From Hymenobacter telluris (GTDB lineage Bacteria > Bacteroidota > Bacteroidia > Cytophagales > Hymenobacteraceae), in the NCBI RefSeq assembly GCF_017313265.1, contig NZ_JAFLQZ010000002.1, forward strand, positions 248,001 to 312,000: a stretch of DNA of 64,000 bases, read 5' to 3'. How positions within the stretch are numbered: the stretch's first letter is position 1; each line of letters starts with the position of its first letter. Positions 1 to 9,487 of this stretch are shown here, piece after piece. The notes under the pieces were generated by a model. It was not told where the DNA came from. It made no database searches and was given only the letters and a program-made list of their open reading frames with translations. A program made the translations under genes and the position numbers.

Positions 1-171
1 GGGTATCTGGAGGAGGTAGCCACGCAGCTGGGGTACGCCGAAATAGTGCTGCACGCCCGCCAAGCCGCGGTACCGTTTTATGTGCGGCTAGGCTATGCTA
101 TTGTGGCGCCGTCGCACACGCTGTTTGGTAGCATTCCGCATTTTCTGATGAGCAAGGAGTTGGCGCAGTAG
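1..171 (+). CDS. GNAT family N-acetyltransferase, C-terminal fragment
   Basis: Reading frame 1 is open from the first base to a TAG at 169-171, giving the last 56 residues of a protein that begins outside the window. The fragment has the usual end of the GNAT fold: an LHARQAAVPFY stretch (the helix that follows the acetyl-CoA loop), then RLGY, then a strand ending IPHFLMSK. GNAT enzymes move an acetyl group from acetyl-CoA to an amine; the acceptor cannot be told from this piece. The gene runs toward the thioesterase that starts 74 bases downstream, so they may share a transcript. Confidence 0.7.
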   Translation, partial: GYLEEVATQLGYAEIVLHARQAAVPFYVRLGYAIVAPSHTLFGSIPHFLMSKELAQ

Positions 172-245
172 TCAACCGGTACCTTCGGGTAGCTTGCCCG
201 GCAAAAACGTCTGCTACGCTCACTCAATTCCCCGATTTTTCTCTC

Positions 246-731
246 ATGGAACAACTCCCCGATGTAGCCACGCTGGTGGCCATCTACAACCAAATAAATA
301 CTTACGGCCGCGTGAATGGCATGGACCTGACTGTGCAGCAACCCGGCGTAGTGCAGTACACCATGACCATCCGCGACGAGCATCTGTCGTCGCCGGGCAC
401 TTGCCACGGGGGCGTGCTGGCGGGCCTGATGGATGCGGCGTTGGGCGCGGCGGCTCTTTCCTTAGCCTTCACCGCTGGGGAACTGGTATCCACAGTGGAA
501 TTTAAAATCAACTACCTGCACCCGGTGCATCTGCACGACAACCTGGTGGCACGCGGCACCGTGGAGCACAGCGGCAAAACGCTGGTAGTAAGCAGTGCCG
601 TTATCAGCTGCCCTGCCCGTAACCAGCTGGTGGTAGCCCGCGGTATGGGCACGTTCAACCGCTACCCCGCCGACAAGCGTAATTTCCATCAGCTGTTATT
701 TCCTGATGCCGGACTAGGCGAAGTGAAGTAA
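246..731 (+). CDS. PaaI family hotdog-fold thioesterase
   Basis: The 161-residue protein has the length and core motif of the PaaI/YbgC-like hotdog thioesterases. The sequence HGGVLAGLMDAALGAAAL at about residues 55-72 is the long central helix; in PaaI relatives its HGG and Asp residues hold and activate the thioester. A strand with TVEFKINYLHPV follows, as expected for the dimer sheet. These enzymes hydrolyse acyl-CoA thioesters, often aromatic ones, in the cytoplasm. No phenylacetate pathway gene lies nearby, so the substrate is open. The ATG at 246 is the first one that leaves the fold complete. A strong hairpin terminator follows. Confidence 0.85.
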   Translation: MEQLPDVATLVAIYNQINTYGRVNGMDLTVQQPGVVQYTMTIRDEHLSSPGTCHGGVLAGLMDAALGAAALSLAFTAGELVSTVEFKINYLHPVHLHDNLVARGTVEHSGKTLVVSSAVISCPARNQLVVARGMGTFNRYPADKRNFHQLLFPDAGLGEVK

Positions 732-771
732 GCTGCACCTAGCCTGATTTTGCCACTAGTAGAAAAGCAAA

Positions 772-795
772 AAGCCGCCGGAATACCGGCGGCTT
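772..795. terminator. Bidirectional intrinsic terminator
   Basis: A perfect 10-bp stem (AAGCCGCCGG / CCGGCGGCTT) with a four-base loop lies between two convergent genes. It is preceded by an A-rich run and followed by TTTTC, so it can stop transcription from both sides. Confidence 0.85.
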
Positions 796-827
796 TTCAA
801 TAAGCAAATGATACGCTACTACGAAAA

Positions 828-1835
828 CTACAGGCGCTCCGATGAGTCGGCCGACTCAGTTTCGGTGTGCTCCTCGTCATACTCGTCGCCTTCCTCCATC
901 TGAGGGGCCTCTACTTTGCGCACGTTGCGGGCACAGTCTTCGTCGCGGTGGTTGCGGCCTACGGTGAACTCCACCCAGTCGCCTTCGCGCAGCTCGTTGA
1001 AGTCGCCTTCCGACATGTCGGCGTAGCTGAAGAACAGGTTGTTGGGCGGCATCACCACGAAACCGAAACCGTTTTTCAGGTTCTTGATGGTGCTGATACC
1101 TACCGTGCCAACCGGACCGGCAGCCGTAGGGCCGGTGGGCCGAACGGGCTTGGCTGGGGCTGGGAAAGCCACGGGCTCTGGCGTGTTCACAAACATGCTT
1201 TCAATCAGCTCGTCCCCATCGGTGAGGCCCTGGTCGATGATTTCGTGCATCTGCACGGGGTAGGTAGCTTGCTCCAACAGGTGCTGCGAGGCGCGGGTTA
1301 CGCGGGCTTCACCTTTGAAGTCAACGTACTTGAAGTCCCAGTTCAGCAGCATGACGCGCGTGCCGATGGTGTTGAGCTTCTTGATGAGCGGTGCGTAGTC
1401 GGAGTCGCCGGCAATCAGCACTACTACGTCGTAGCTCTTATGCAGCGTCAGCTCCAAGGCCTCCAACGACAGCCACACGTCGATGCCTTTTTCCTGCAAA
1501 CGACCGTCGCGGGTCTTGAGGGGCATGTAGTGCGTGGCAATACCCATGTTCATGAGGATATCGTCGAGCAGCCGGTCGTGGAACAGGCGGTCTTTATCGC
1601 GAGCTTCCGTAGCCGAAAGACGGCCCCGGAAGAAATGGGAATCAATAACTCGGCTCAGACGCAAATCAACGTCTTCTTCCTCTGCCACTTGGTGGCGAAT
1701 AAATTCGTGTAGGCCTTCCAGGCTGATACGAGCCTTACGGTCATGCTGGAAGTAGTAGTAATCACTGATCTTAAGGAAATAATTGCCGTCGTAGAAGACG
1801 CCGATCCTAATCAGAGGGCTATTTATCTGGTTCAT
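828..1835 (-). CDS. NYN domain (PIN-like) ribonuclease with C-terminal cold-shock-like domain
   Basis: The 335-residue protein starts with an NYN/LabA-type PIN-like nuclease domain (about residues 8-190). GVFYDGNYF carries the first acidic residue and DVVVLIAGDSDYAPLI the central acidic cluster, with the next strand at RVMLLNW. A Pro/Ala-rich linker of roughly 30 residues follows, then a cold-shock-like OB fold (about 245-310) with GFGFVV and a strand of aromatics, then an acidic tail. NYN domains cut RNA with a metal ion, and cold-shock domains bind single-stranded RNA, so an RNA-processing or RNA-decay role is inferred. ATG at 1833-1835. A TACCTTTG box lies on the same strand at 1932-1939, without a matching TTG. 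Confidence 0.8.
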   Translation of the reverse strand: MNQINSPLIRIGVFYDGNYFLKISDYYYFQHDRKARISLEGLHEFIRHQVAEEEDVDLRLSRVIDSHFFRGRLSATEARDKDRLFHDRLLDDILMNMGIATHYMPLKTRDGRLQEKGIDVWLSLEALELTLHKSYDVVVLIAGDSDYAPLIKKLNTIGTRVMLLNWDFKYVDFKGEARVTRASQHLLEQATYPVQMHEIIDQGLTDGDELIESMFVNTPEPVAFPAPAKPVRPTGPTAAGPVGTVGISTIKNLKNGFGFVVMPPNNLFFSYADMSEGDFNELREGDWVEFTVGRNHRDEDCARNVRKVEAPQMEEGDEYDEEHTETESADSSERL

Positions 1836-2503
1836 ACTGAAAAAAAGGGTTGGAGGTAAGCAAGAGGTGTGTGTGATATAAGGGAGCGGGTAATCGGAGG
1901 CGGTAAAACTCAGGAGGGTTACCTACCTGAGCAAAGGTACAAAGCTTGGAGTTTTGACGTCGAAGTTGGAAAAGTAGTAGTGCGTGATAACCACTTCTTT
2001 ACAAAGGCGGATCAAGTGAGTGCCTACGCACAAATTAGTCGCAGGCAATAAGAAACGGCTGTTAGGATGAAGAAGATATGAGGAAGCAAGTTTCTCTTTT
2101 CCACTGATAATCCCAATGGCCAGCCAGGAATGTGCTGTGTAGGAAAGCTGCTACGCCTGGTATTAATGTAATATTAGGAAATATATATTTTATATGGTGC
2201 AGATTGAAAATCAGTTGAAGTCTCTCCTCTTCTATCCCGTGCTACGGTTCAGCTTCAGCGCTAATTTATTGCAGTTAAACGTACGCCACAAATAATGCCG
2301 TAATCTTGAAGGTCTGACTTCAAGTGGAATAGAGCCACTTTTATTCAGGCCAGGGTAGCACGATTACGCTACTACTTTCTTTCTGTGTTGATACACAAGT
2401 GCTTGAATAACACGATTTGCGCATTCTTGGTTGCATAAGCCATTTGACGAAGTGTTAAAAAAATCCTTGGATAACGCAATTCTAAATAAATGGTCGTCCA
2501 ACT
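1836..2503. other. Intergenic region, 668 bp, no convincing gene
   Basis: This stretch separates two leftward genes and is more AT-rich than its surroundings. On the minus strand it holds a TACCTTTG box (1932-1939) that resembles a Bacteroidota -7 element for the NYN gene, though no TTG sits at the expected distance. A weak AAGTGG/CCACTT stem (2322-2340) precedes TTATT and might end a rightward transcript. A short 60-codon frame at 1869-2051 shows no protein-like features. Confidence 0.5.
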
Positions 2504-3250
2504 TTAAAAATTCATCTTTCCGATTACCAGGCCGAGTACCAGCAGTCCATAGCCAGTACAGATGCTCACTTCCAGTAAGTTACCACTCGGCGAACCGGTT
2601 CGGATAAGGGGGATTTTCAGGCAGGTATCAGTAAGGGGCATAAACCACTTCACGCCGGCCTTGGTAAGCGTATCGGCCAGTAAGTGAGATGCATAGCCCC
2701 CGCCGGCGAATAGCGCTACGCCGTGCCAGCCCAAACTCTGGTTGGCTAAGTGGCCGATGTAGGTCCAGAGGCCGGCCGCCCAGATGGTGTGGGTCCAGGA
2801 GCGGTGCGCGGTAAACGGGGCCACGGCCACAAACAAGCCCACCATGCTCAGCCAAACGTAGCCAGTGTAGAGCCCCGCCATAACCGTGCTCAGGCCCGTG
2901 AACAGCAGCGCCAGCTTGCGGGCCGAGCCACCCTGCATGGCCGCTCCTAGCAGCCCAAACGCCAACGCCGCCGTAAAGCCCATGCGCCTATCCGGGCCGG
3001 GCGGCTCCAGAAAGTGCGTGTAGAGCGCCAAGCCCGCTGCTACCAGCACGAAGGCCCACCGCACGTAGTTCTGCGCGAAGCCCAGCCGTTTGCTGAGCCG
3101 GGATTCAGGATGGTCGAGGTCGGGCGCCAGGGCCGAAAAACCAGCCAGCGCAATACCGGCCGGCGAAAACTTTACCCCAGCTACTAAGCCGCCAATGGCA
3201 ACGCCGGTAATAAGGCCAATGGCCAGGTGAGAAGAACCGCGCAAGAGCAA
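2504..3250 (-). CDS. YdjM-like membrane-bound metal-dependent hydrolase family protein (DUF457)
   Basis: The 248-residue protein has about five hydrophobic segments and the conserved polar motifs of the LexA-regulated, membrane-bound YdjM/DUF457 family: SSHLAIG near the start, APDLDHPESRLSK at about 42-54, HRSWTHTIW at about 149-157, and YASHLLADTLTKAGVKWFMP at about 186-205. The His/Asp residues suggest a metal site at the membrane face. Related proteins are called putative metal-dependent hydrolases; the substrate is unknown. There is no ATG; the first possible start after the in-frame stop is TTG at 3250, with another TTG two codons on. Confidence 0.75.
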   Translation of the reverse strand: MLLRGSSHLAIGLITGVAIGGLVAGVKFSPAGIALAGFSALAPDLDHPESRLSKRLGFAQNYVRWAFVLVAAGLALYTHFLEPPGPDRRMGFTAALAFGLLGAAMQGGSARKLALLFTGLSTVMAGLYTGYVWLSMVGLFVAVAPFTAHRSWTHTIWAAGLWTYIGHLANQSLGWHGVALFAGGGYASHLLADTLTKAGVKWFMPLTDTCLKIPLIRTGSPSGNLLEVSICTGYGLLVLGLVIGKMNF

Positions 3251-3455
3251 TTACAGGATAAATAGACTATAGCAAGCCACTGGTTACATTGCAGCCAGCG
3301 AGAGTACAATAGTAAAGATTGTATCAGCAGCACAATAATGATTTCGTCAGATTGGCTTATTCCTTCTATGAAGGGCTGATTTTCAACTGCCAACTATTTA
3401 CAGCACGCTGGCTAAAACCATTGCCGAACCTGAACAGCAAAGCCGGCAATGCGGC

Positions 3456-3674
3456 TTACCATTGGCCCGAACTGCCCTTGAGGTTGCTGCTGGTGCGGAT
3501 ATCGTCCACTTGGTTTTCGAGCAGGGCAATGCCTTGCCGGAAGGCATTGGCGGCTTCTTCCTGCTCTTCGGGGGCGAGGGGGCCGTGCTCCTGGACTTGC
3601 TGGCGAAGCTGGCGCAGGTGGTCGAGGAGCTGGTCCCAATCCTGACCGGCGGGCTCGTGAGTTGGTTCTGTCAT
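3456..3674 (-). CDS. Small acidic hypothetical protein (72 aa)
   Basis: This short frame begins with ATG and encodes a Gln/Glu-rich, probably helical protein (DQLLDHLRQLRQQVQEHG, then PEEQEEAANAFRQGIALLE). It has no signal peptide or membrane segment. Its composition and charge pattern look like a real small cytoplasmic protein and not the shadow of another gene; no overlapping frame is better. It is divergent from mfd. I do not recognise a family and assign no function. Confidence 0.55.
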   Translation of the reverse strand: MTEPTHEPAGQDWDQLLDHLRQLRQQVQEHGPLAPEEQEEAANAFRQGIALLENQVDDIRTSSNLKGSSGQW

Positions 3675-3809
3675 GAAGAGGGTAGCAGAGCCGGGTTAAG
3701 CGCGTGAAGTTGGAAGGTACAACGCACACCACGAAAATGTTGCGGAAACTTTCGGGGGCAGGCGGTGGTATTGGATAGCGTGTGCCGTGGCGCACCGTTT
3801 TATAGTGTC

Positions 3810-3848
3810 GCCCGACCGGATGTTCGTCCGGCCGGGCTTCTACCTTTG
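3810..3848 (+). promoter_or_regulatory. Hairpin plus putative -7 element upstream of mfd
   Basis: An 11-bp imperfect stem (3810-3820 with 3827-3837, one mismatch, TGTTCG loop) is followed four bases later by TACCTTTG (3841-3848), a match to the Bacteroidota -7 consensus TAnnTTTG. No TTG stands 19-20 bases upstream. If the box is used, mfd would have a leader of about 20 nt before its TTG start at 3875. Confidence 0.4.
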
Positions 3849-3874
3849 CTTCCTCTCCTAGACTATCCGCCGCT

Positions 3875-6800
3875 TTGAAGGTTTCTGATTTTCTCCAGCT
3901 ATACTCTCTCGACCCTACCGTTATGACGGTGGGAGCCCGCCTGAACCCGGCTACGCGCAACTCGCTCCGCGGGGTTGCGCCGGCTGAGGCCGTGGCGCAC
4001 CCACGGCTGCACCTGCGCGGCCTTGTTGGGAGCCAGGATGCAGTGTTGGCCGCGGCTATGCATACAGCATTTCCCGACCAGCATCACCTGTTCATTCTGC
4101 ACGACCGGGAGGAAGCCGCGTACTTCCTGGCCGACTTGCAGCACTTGCTGCCTAATGAGGAGCCGTTGCTGTTCCCGAGTTCCTACAAACGGCCCTACGC
4201 TTTCGACGAGACAGAAAACGCCAATGTGCTGATGCGGGCCGAGGTGCTGAACAAGCTGAACTCGCACCGCGGCCCCAAAACCGCCGCTGAGCAAGCCACC
4301 GAAGACGCGGAAGACGCCGCCAAGCCCAAGACCAAAAAGGGGGCGCGGGCCAGCGTGAAAGACACGGCCGGCGCCATCATCATCACCTACCCGGAGGCGC
4401 TGTTCGAGAAGGTAATCAACAAGAAAAGCTTGGTAGCCAACACGTTCATTGTGAAGAACGGCGACAAGCTGGACGTGAACTTCATCAGCGAGATGCTGGC
4501 CGAGTACGACTTCGAGCGGACCGACTTTGTATATGAGGCGGGGCAGTTTGCGGTGCGCGGCGGCATCGTGGACATCTTCTCGTATGCCAACGAGCTACCG
4601 TACCGGATAGAGCTGTTCGGCGACGAGGTGGAAACCATCCGGACGTTCGACCCGGAAAGCCAGTTGTCGGTGGAGAAGCGGGAGCAGGTGAGCATCATCC
4701 CGAACGTGCAAACCAAGCTGCTGCAAGAAACGCGGGAGGCGTTCCTGGACTTCATTCCGAAGAACACCACGGTGTGGGCCAAGGACATGCGCCAAACCCT
4801 GGACGTGGTAGAAGAATCGTTCGACAAGGCCGAGGCGGGCTTCCAGGAGCTGCTGCTGACGGCGGGCGGCACTCAAATCGTGAGCAAGCCCGAGGACCTG
4901 TTTGAGACGGGGAAGTCGTTTAAGAAGCTGCTGGAAGGCTTTGCAGTGGTGGAGTTCGGCAAACGGTTCCACTACAAGGCGGGGGCCGAGGAGTTTCAGT
5001 TCACGGCCAAGCCGCAGCCGAGCTTCAACAAGGACTTCAACCGGCTGGTGAAGAACCTGCACGAAAACCAGGAGAAAGGCTACACCAATATCATTGCGGC
5101 CGAATCGGTGCGACAGGCGGACCGGCTGCGGACCATCTTCGACGAACTCGATAACAACGTACAGTTTCAGCACTTGCTGCTGGGACTGCGCGAGGGCTAC
5201 GTGGACGAGACGCTGAAACTGGTGGTGTACACCGACCACCAACTGTTCGAGCGGTTCTACCGGGCGCAGGAAGGGCGTAAGTTCTCGAAGAAGAAAGCCC
5301 TGACCCTGAAGGAGCTGCGCACCTTGAGCCCCGGCGACTACGTGGTGCACCAGGACTACGGCATTGCGCGTTTCGCGGGCTTGACGCAGGTGGAAATCAA
5401 CGACCGGGTGCAAGAGGCCATCCGGCTGGTGTACCGTGACGACGACGTGCTGACGGTGAGCATCCACGCCCTGCACAAGATTGCCAAGTACTCGGGCGCC
5501 GAGGGCACGCCGCCGAACATGAGCAAGCTGGGCTCGCCGGAGTGGGAGAACAAGAAGAAGTCGGTGAAGAAAAAGGTGAAGGACATTGCGGCCGAGCTGA
5601 TTCGGCTGTACGCCAAGCGCAAAACCGCGCCCGGCCACGCCTTCGCCATGGACTCGTTTATGCAGGCCGAGCTGGAATCGAGCTTCATCTACGAAGACAC
5701 CCCCGACCAGGCCAAGGCCACCGAAGACGTGAAGCGCGACATGGAAGTGCCCCACCCCATGGACCGGCTGGTGTGCGGCGACGTGGGCTTCGGCAAGACG
5801 GAAGTGGCTATTCGGGCGGCGTTTAAGTCGGTGGCCGATGGCAAGCAGGTGGCCGTGCTGGTGCCCACCACCATCCTGGCTATGCAGCACTACAAAACGT
5901 TCCGGGAGCGGCTGGCGGCCCTGCCCGTGACGGTGGAGTACGTGAACCGCTTCAAGAGCACCAAGCAGATCAAGGAGACGCTGGGCCGGGTGGCCGAGGG
6001 CAAAACCGACATCCTGATTGGCACACACCGCCTCACCAACAAAGACATCAAGTTCAAGGATCTGGGCTTGCTCATCATCGACGAAGAGCAGAAGTTCGGG
6101 GTGAAAACCAAGGACAAGCTCAAGGAGCTGAAGGTAAACGTGGATACGCTCACGCTGTCGGCGACGCCGATACCGCGTACCCTGCACTTCTCGCTGATGG
6201 GCGCCCGCGACCTGAGCGTGATTGCCACGCCGCCCCCGAACCGCCAGCCGGTGCAAACCGAGCTGCACGTGTTTGATGAACTGCTGGTGCGCGACGCGGT
6301 GGCCCGCGAAATCAAGCGGGGCGGGCAGGTGTTTTTCGTGCACAACCGCGTGAAAGACATCGACGAGCTGGCCAACATGGTGCTGCGCCTGGTGCCCGAT
6401 GCCCGCGTAACCACCATCCACGGCCAGATGGAAGGCGACCTGCTGGAAAAGCGCATGATGAAGTTCGTGGACGGTGACTACGACGTGCTGGTGAGCACCA
6501 ACCTGATTGAGTCGGGCCTGGATATTCCGAACGCCAACACCATCATCATCAACCGCGCCCACATGCACGGCCTCAGTGACCTGCACCAGATGCGCGGGCG
6601 CGTGGGCCGCTCCAACAAGAAGGCGTACTGCTACCTGCTCACGCCGCCGGTGGCCGGTTTGCCCAGTGATGCCCGCAAGCGCCTGAGCACGCTCGAAGAA
6701 TTCTCGGACCTCGGCGACGGGTTCAAGGTGGCCATGCGCGACCTGGATATCCGGGGGGCGGGCAACCTGCTGGGCGGCGAGCAGTCGGGCTTCATCAACG

Positions 6801-7399
6801 ACCTGGGCTTTGAAACCTACCACCAGATTCTGGACGAGGCGGTGCAGGAGCTCAAGGAAACCGAGTTCCGCGACCTGTTCCTCGGCGACCCGACCGAGCG
6901 CCTGCAAGCCGCCATCAAGGACAGCGGCCCCAAGGAGTGCAACATCGAAACGGACCTGCAAATCCTGATTCCCGACTCCTACGTGAGCAGCGTGTCGGAG
7001 CGCTTGCAGCTGTATAGCAAGCTCGATAGGGTGAAAAGCCCCGAGGAGCTGCGCAAGCTGGTGGCCGGCATAGTGGACCGGTTTGGACCGCTGCCGGCGG
7101 AAGTGGAGCAACTGGCCGACATCGTGCGGCTGCGCTGGCAGGCTTGCCAGGTGGGCTTCGAGAAGCTGACGCTGAAGAAGAACCTGCTCAAAGGCTACAT
7201 CTCGGCCACCAACAACGAGCCCTACTTCCAGAGCGACACCTTCGGCAACATCCTCAGCTACGTGCAAACCCACACCCGCACGGCCAGCATGAAGGAGCGC
7301 AAAGAGCAGCTCATCGTCAGCATCGAGGAAGTGAAAACCGTGCAAGTCGCCAAGCGCATCCTCAGCGAGTTAGGGAGTGAGGAGAAGGTAGGGGTGTAG
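3875..7399 (+). CDS. mfd: Transcription-repair coupling factor Mfd
   Basis: Mfd pushes stalled RNA polymerase off damaged DNA and recruits UvrA for nucleotide excision repair. The 1174-residue length is typical. Visible parts in order: a UvrB-like N-terminal module (about 30-430), a CarD-like RNA polymerase interaction domain starting near 478 (LSPGDYVVHQDYGIARF), a RecG-like helicase with Walker A GDVGFGKTE (about 636-644), DEEQ (about 736-739), SATPIPRTL and a QMRGRVGR motif VI, then the C-terminal TRCF domain. An Ala/Glu/Lys-rich insert sits at about 140-165. The start is TTG at 3875; the encoded KVSDFLQLYSLDP fits the usual N-terminus better than a later ATG. Confidence 0.97.
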   Translation: MKVSDFLQLYSLDPTVMTVGARLNPATRNSLRGVAPAEAVAHPRLHLRGLVGSQDAVLAAAMHTAFPDQHHLFILHDREEAAYFLADLQHLLPNEEPLLFPSSYKRPYAFDETENANVLMRAEVLNKLNSHRGPKTAAEQATEDAEDAAKPKTKKGARASVKDTAGAIIITYPEALFEKVINKKSLVANTFIVKNGDKLDVNFISEMLAEYDFERTDFVYEAGQFAVRGGIVDIFSYANELPYRIELFGDEVETIRTFDPESQLSVEKREQVSIIPNVQTKLLQETREAFLDFIPKNTTVWAKDMRQTLDVVEESFDKAEAGFQELLLTAGGTQIVSKPEDLFETGKSFKKLLEGFAVVEFGKRFHYKAGAEEFQFTAKPQPSFNKDFNRLVKNLHENQEKGYTNIIAAESVRQADRLRTIFDELDNNVQFQHLLLGLREGYVDETLKLVVYTDHQLFERFYRAQEGRKFSKKKALTLKELRTLSPGDYVVHQDYGIARFAGLTQVEINDRVQEAIRLVYRDDDVLTVSIHALHKIAKYSGAEGTPPNMSKLGSPEWENKKKSVKKKVKDIAAELIRLYAKRKTAPGHAFAMDSFMQAELESSFIYEDTPDQAKATEDVKRDMEVPHPMDRLVCGDVGFGKTEVAIRAAFKSVADGKQVAVLVPTTILAMQHYKTFRERLAALPVTVEYVNRFKSTKQIKETLGRVAEGKTDILIGTHRLTNKDIKFKDLGLLIIDEEQKFGVKTKDKLKELKVNVDTLTLSATPIPRTLHFSLMGARDLSVIATPPPNRQPVQTELHVFDELLVRDAVAREIKRGGQVFFVHNRVKDIDELANMVLRLVPDARVTTIHGQMEGDLLEKRMMKFVDGDYDVLVSTNLIESGLDIPNANTIIINRAHMHGLSDLHQMRGRVGRSNKKAYCYLLTPPVAGLPSDARKRLSTLEEFSDLGDGFKVAMRDLDIRGAGNLLGGEQSGFINDLGFETYHQILDEAVQELKETEFRDLFLGDPTERLQAAIKDSGPKECNIETDLQILIPDSYVSSVSERLQLYSKLDRVKSPEELRKLVAGIVDRFGPLPAEVEQLADIVRLRWQACQVGFEKLTLKKNLLKGYISATNNEPYFQSDTFGNILSYVQTHTRTASMKERKEQLIVSIEEVKTVQVAKRILSELGSEEKVGV

Positions 7400-7407
7400 A
7401 TACTAGT

Positions 7408-9487
7408 CTAATATCCTACAACCATTTCAACTACTGACGAAATTTCCATGATTAAATCTCTGTTCATTTTGTACTGTATACCTAAGATGGTTATTGTATG
7501 CAAATTGTTATTTGTGCTCACTTTATTAGTTTCTTGAATTCCATCTAACTCGAAGCATTTGAGTATTAGCATTCCTGCAAGCAAATGTCTTACCTGTTCA
7601 ATTTGCAGTTGTGATGAAAAATTTAAATACTTCTTGAACAATAGATTTCTTGCTAATAAATATCTGTAGTAATAAATTCTTATTTGTCTTGGTGTTATCT
7701 CTGTGTCTAGATTTCCAATGATATTTGATATAAATTCAAATTCTTTTGCACTAAGTGCAAAGGGCTTCGATGAATTTTGAGAAATTTCTATTTCCTCTTG
7801 TTCGTATAGATCAACGTTAATACTTTGCGATTCGTGATAAATGGGTTTAGTTACAGATGCAGTTGTTTGCACGTTGTCCGTTTTTTGTGAAGTATCTTTA
7901 ATTGTATCAACCTGTCCTCTTGTGAAAGCCTTAAATAATTCTATTTTATCGCCTAAGGAAAGTCTACCGAGTTTTATTCCTGCAATAAATAGTTTGTCTA
8001 GGTATTCTCTAACCATTTTATTAGATAATTTCTCGGCCTCAATTTGCTTGTTTTTTAAGGATAGATCTTTGTCTATAAAATCAAAATATTTTCGCTTAAC
8101 TGCTAATTTTAATAATCGTTCGTCAATTGCAGTTAGTACAACCATCTTATTCGATATCTCATTGTCTTCAAGCATAATTCTTAAAGAATCTATTATTTGA
8201 ATTATTTTATCTTCGTTACATCTGTCTATATCATCAACTATTAATAAAATTTTTTCATTATTTCCTTTCAGCCATGCTTTAACTAGCGCTCTTATTTCCT
8301 TTTGTACTTCTGCTTGAATTCCTAGTAAGGAAAAAAAACGATTTTTTATCGCTGTATTGCTTGAATAAGGTATTCGCAGATAGATAGGTGGATTTTACTA
8401 TCGACTTTAATAGTTTTATTCCAGCTATGGAAACAGGTATCAGAAAACCAGCTACAAGTAATCCCTTGAACTTTTCTCCACCTTCAGAAAAGATCAAAGG
8501 TTTATATGTGTATAATGAATAAGTTATGATTACTATTCCTAGTAATATGATAGAAGAGGAAGCAATATTGTAGTATCCATTTCGTATGATATTTAATTTA
8601 AATACTTTGTATAGCCTATCAACTAATCTTGAGAATCTCCATTTATATTCACTTTTATAATAGGCTTCAGACATAGATTCATACAAGTATGCCCATACAG
8701 CAGGAGTGTCTTGATATTTCCACGCGTGAAAGTCGACTTTCTTATATGTATTATTTTTTAAATTTATATCTTCCCAAACCAAATTCATTAAGAAAGTCTT
8801 GCCTCTTCCCCAATTGCCAAATATTCCTATCATTTTGCCTTTGTCAGTAGCCTTGAGATTAATTATCAAATCGGCTATTTCTACGGCAATATCTTTTATT
8901 CCAATTGCTGGTTCTATGTGATCTTGTATACTAATTAATGATCTTTCTAGTATACTTTTTAACTGTGATAAATTTTCAGGGTCTGATAACGTGTCTTGAT
9001 CTTGCTGTATATTTATAGTTGAAGTTTCATTTTCATTAATTGTTTTAGAATATTTATTTAAAACATTTTTTAAAGATTCATAATTTATATTTTGTTTTGC
9101 TAGAAGTTTTGAAACAATATTTTCTTCTTCACGAATTATACTGGAAAGCATGTGAGCTGTTCTTATTATTTCAGATTTATATATAGTTGCTTCTAAGTAT
9201 GTTATTTTTAATATTTTTTCACTGATTTTTGTTAAAGGAATAGAACCGGTGATGTTTATATCCGTTAAATGTTCAGTGTTTAATGATATAATTCGGTCAA
9301 TATTTTCCTTTAACTCATTTATATTAATATTTAATTCATGTAGTATATCTAAAGCGCTATTGTTTCCTTGTTTTATTATTGCTAAAATGAAGTGTTCAGG
9401 CCCTATAAATTGATTTTTTACTCTGATTGCTTCTTCTCTCGCAAGGCTTATACACTGTTTGACATGGTCTGAAAATTTTCTGTCCAT
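7408..9487 (-). pseudogene. Clp-N / KAP family P-loop NTPase, broken by a one-base frameshift (possible defence protein)
   Basis: Two frames together encode one protein of about 692 residues. Part 1 (9487 down to about 8331) has two Clp-N repeats (about residues 1-150; FIGPEHFILAII and AHMLSSIIREEENI), Walker A GNWGRGKT (224-231), the FHAWKYQD segment typical of KAP NTPases, and two membrane helices (about 308-325 and 341-361). Part 2 (about 8330 down to 7408) begins SLLGIQAEVQKEI and has Walker B KILLIVDDIDRC (minus strand, about 8253-8218). They join if one T is removed from the T8 run at 8331-8338. KAP NTPases include PifA, which blocks phage T7; a defence role here is inferred. DNA is very AT-rich compared with both neighbours, pointing to transfer. 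A TATTTTTG box lies at 9544-9551 on the same strand. Confidence 0.8.

Noticed and set aside
1869..2051. 60-codon frame upstream of the NYN gene
   Set aside because: No protein-like features, and it overlaps a likely promoter of the other strand.
4595..7345. A 916-codon open frame on the strand opposite mfd
   Set aside because: It is rich in His/Gln/Val/Leu from reading a GC-rich gene backward, has no domain, and covers the strongly supported mfd.
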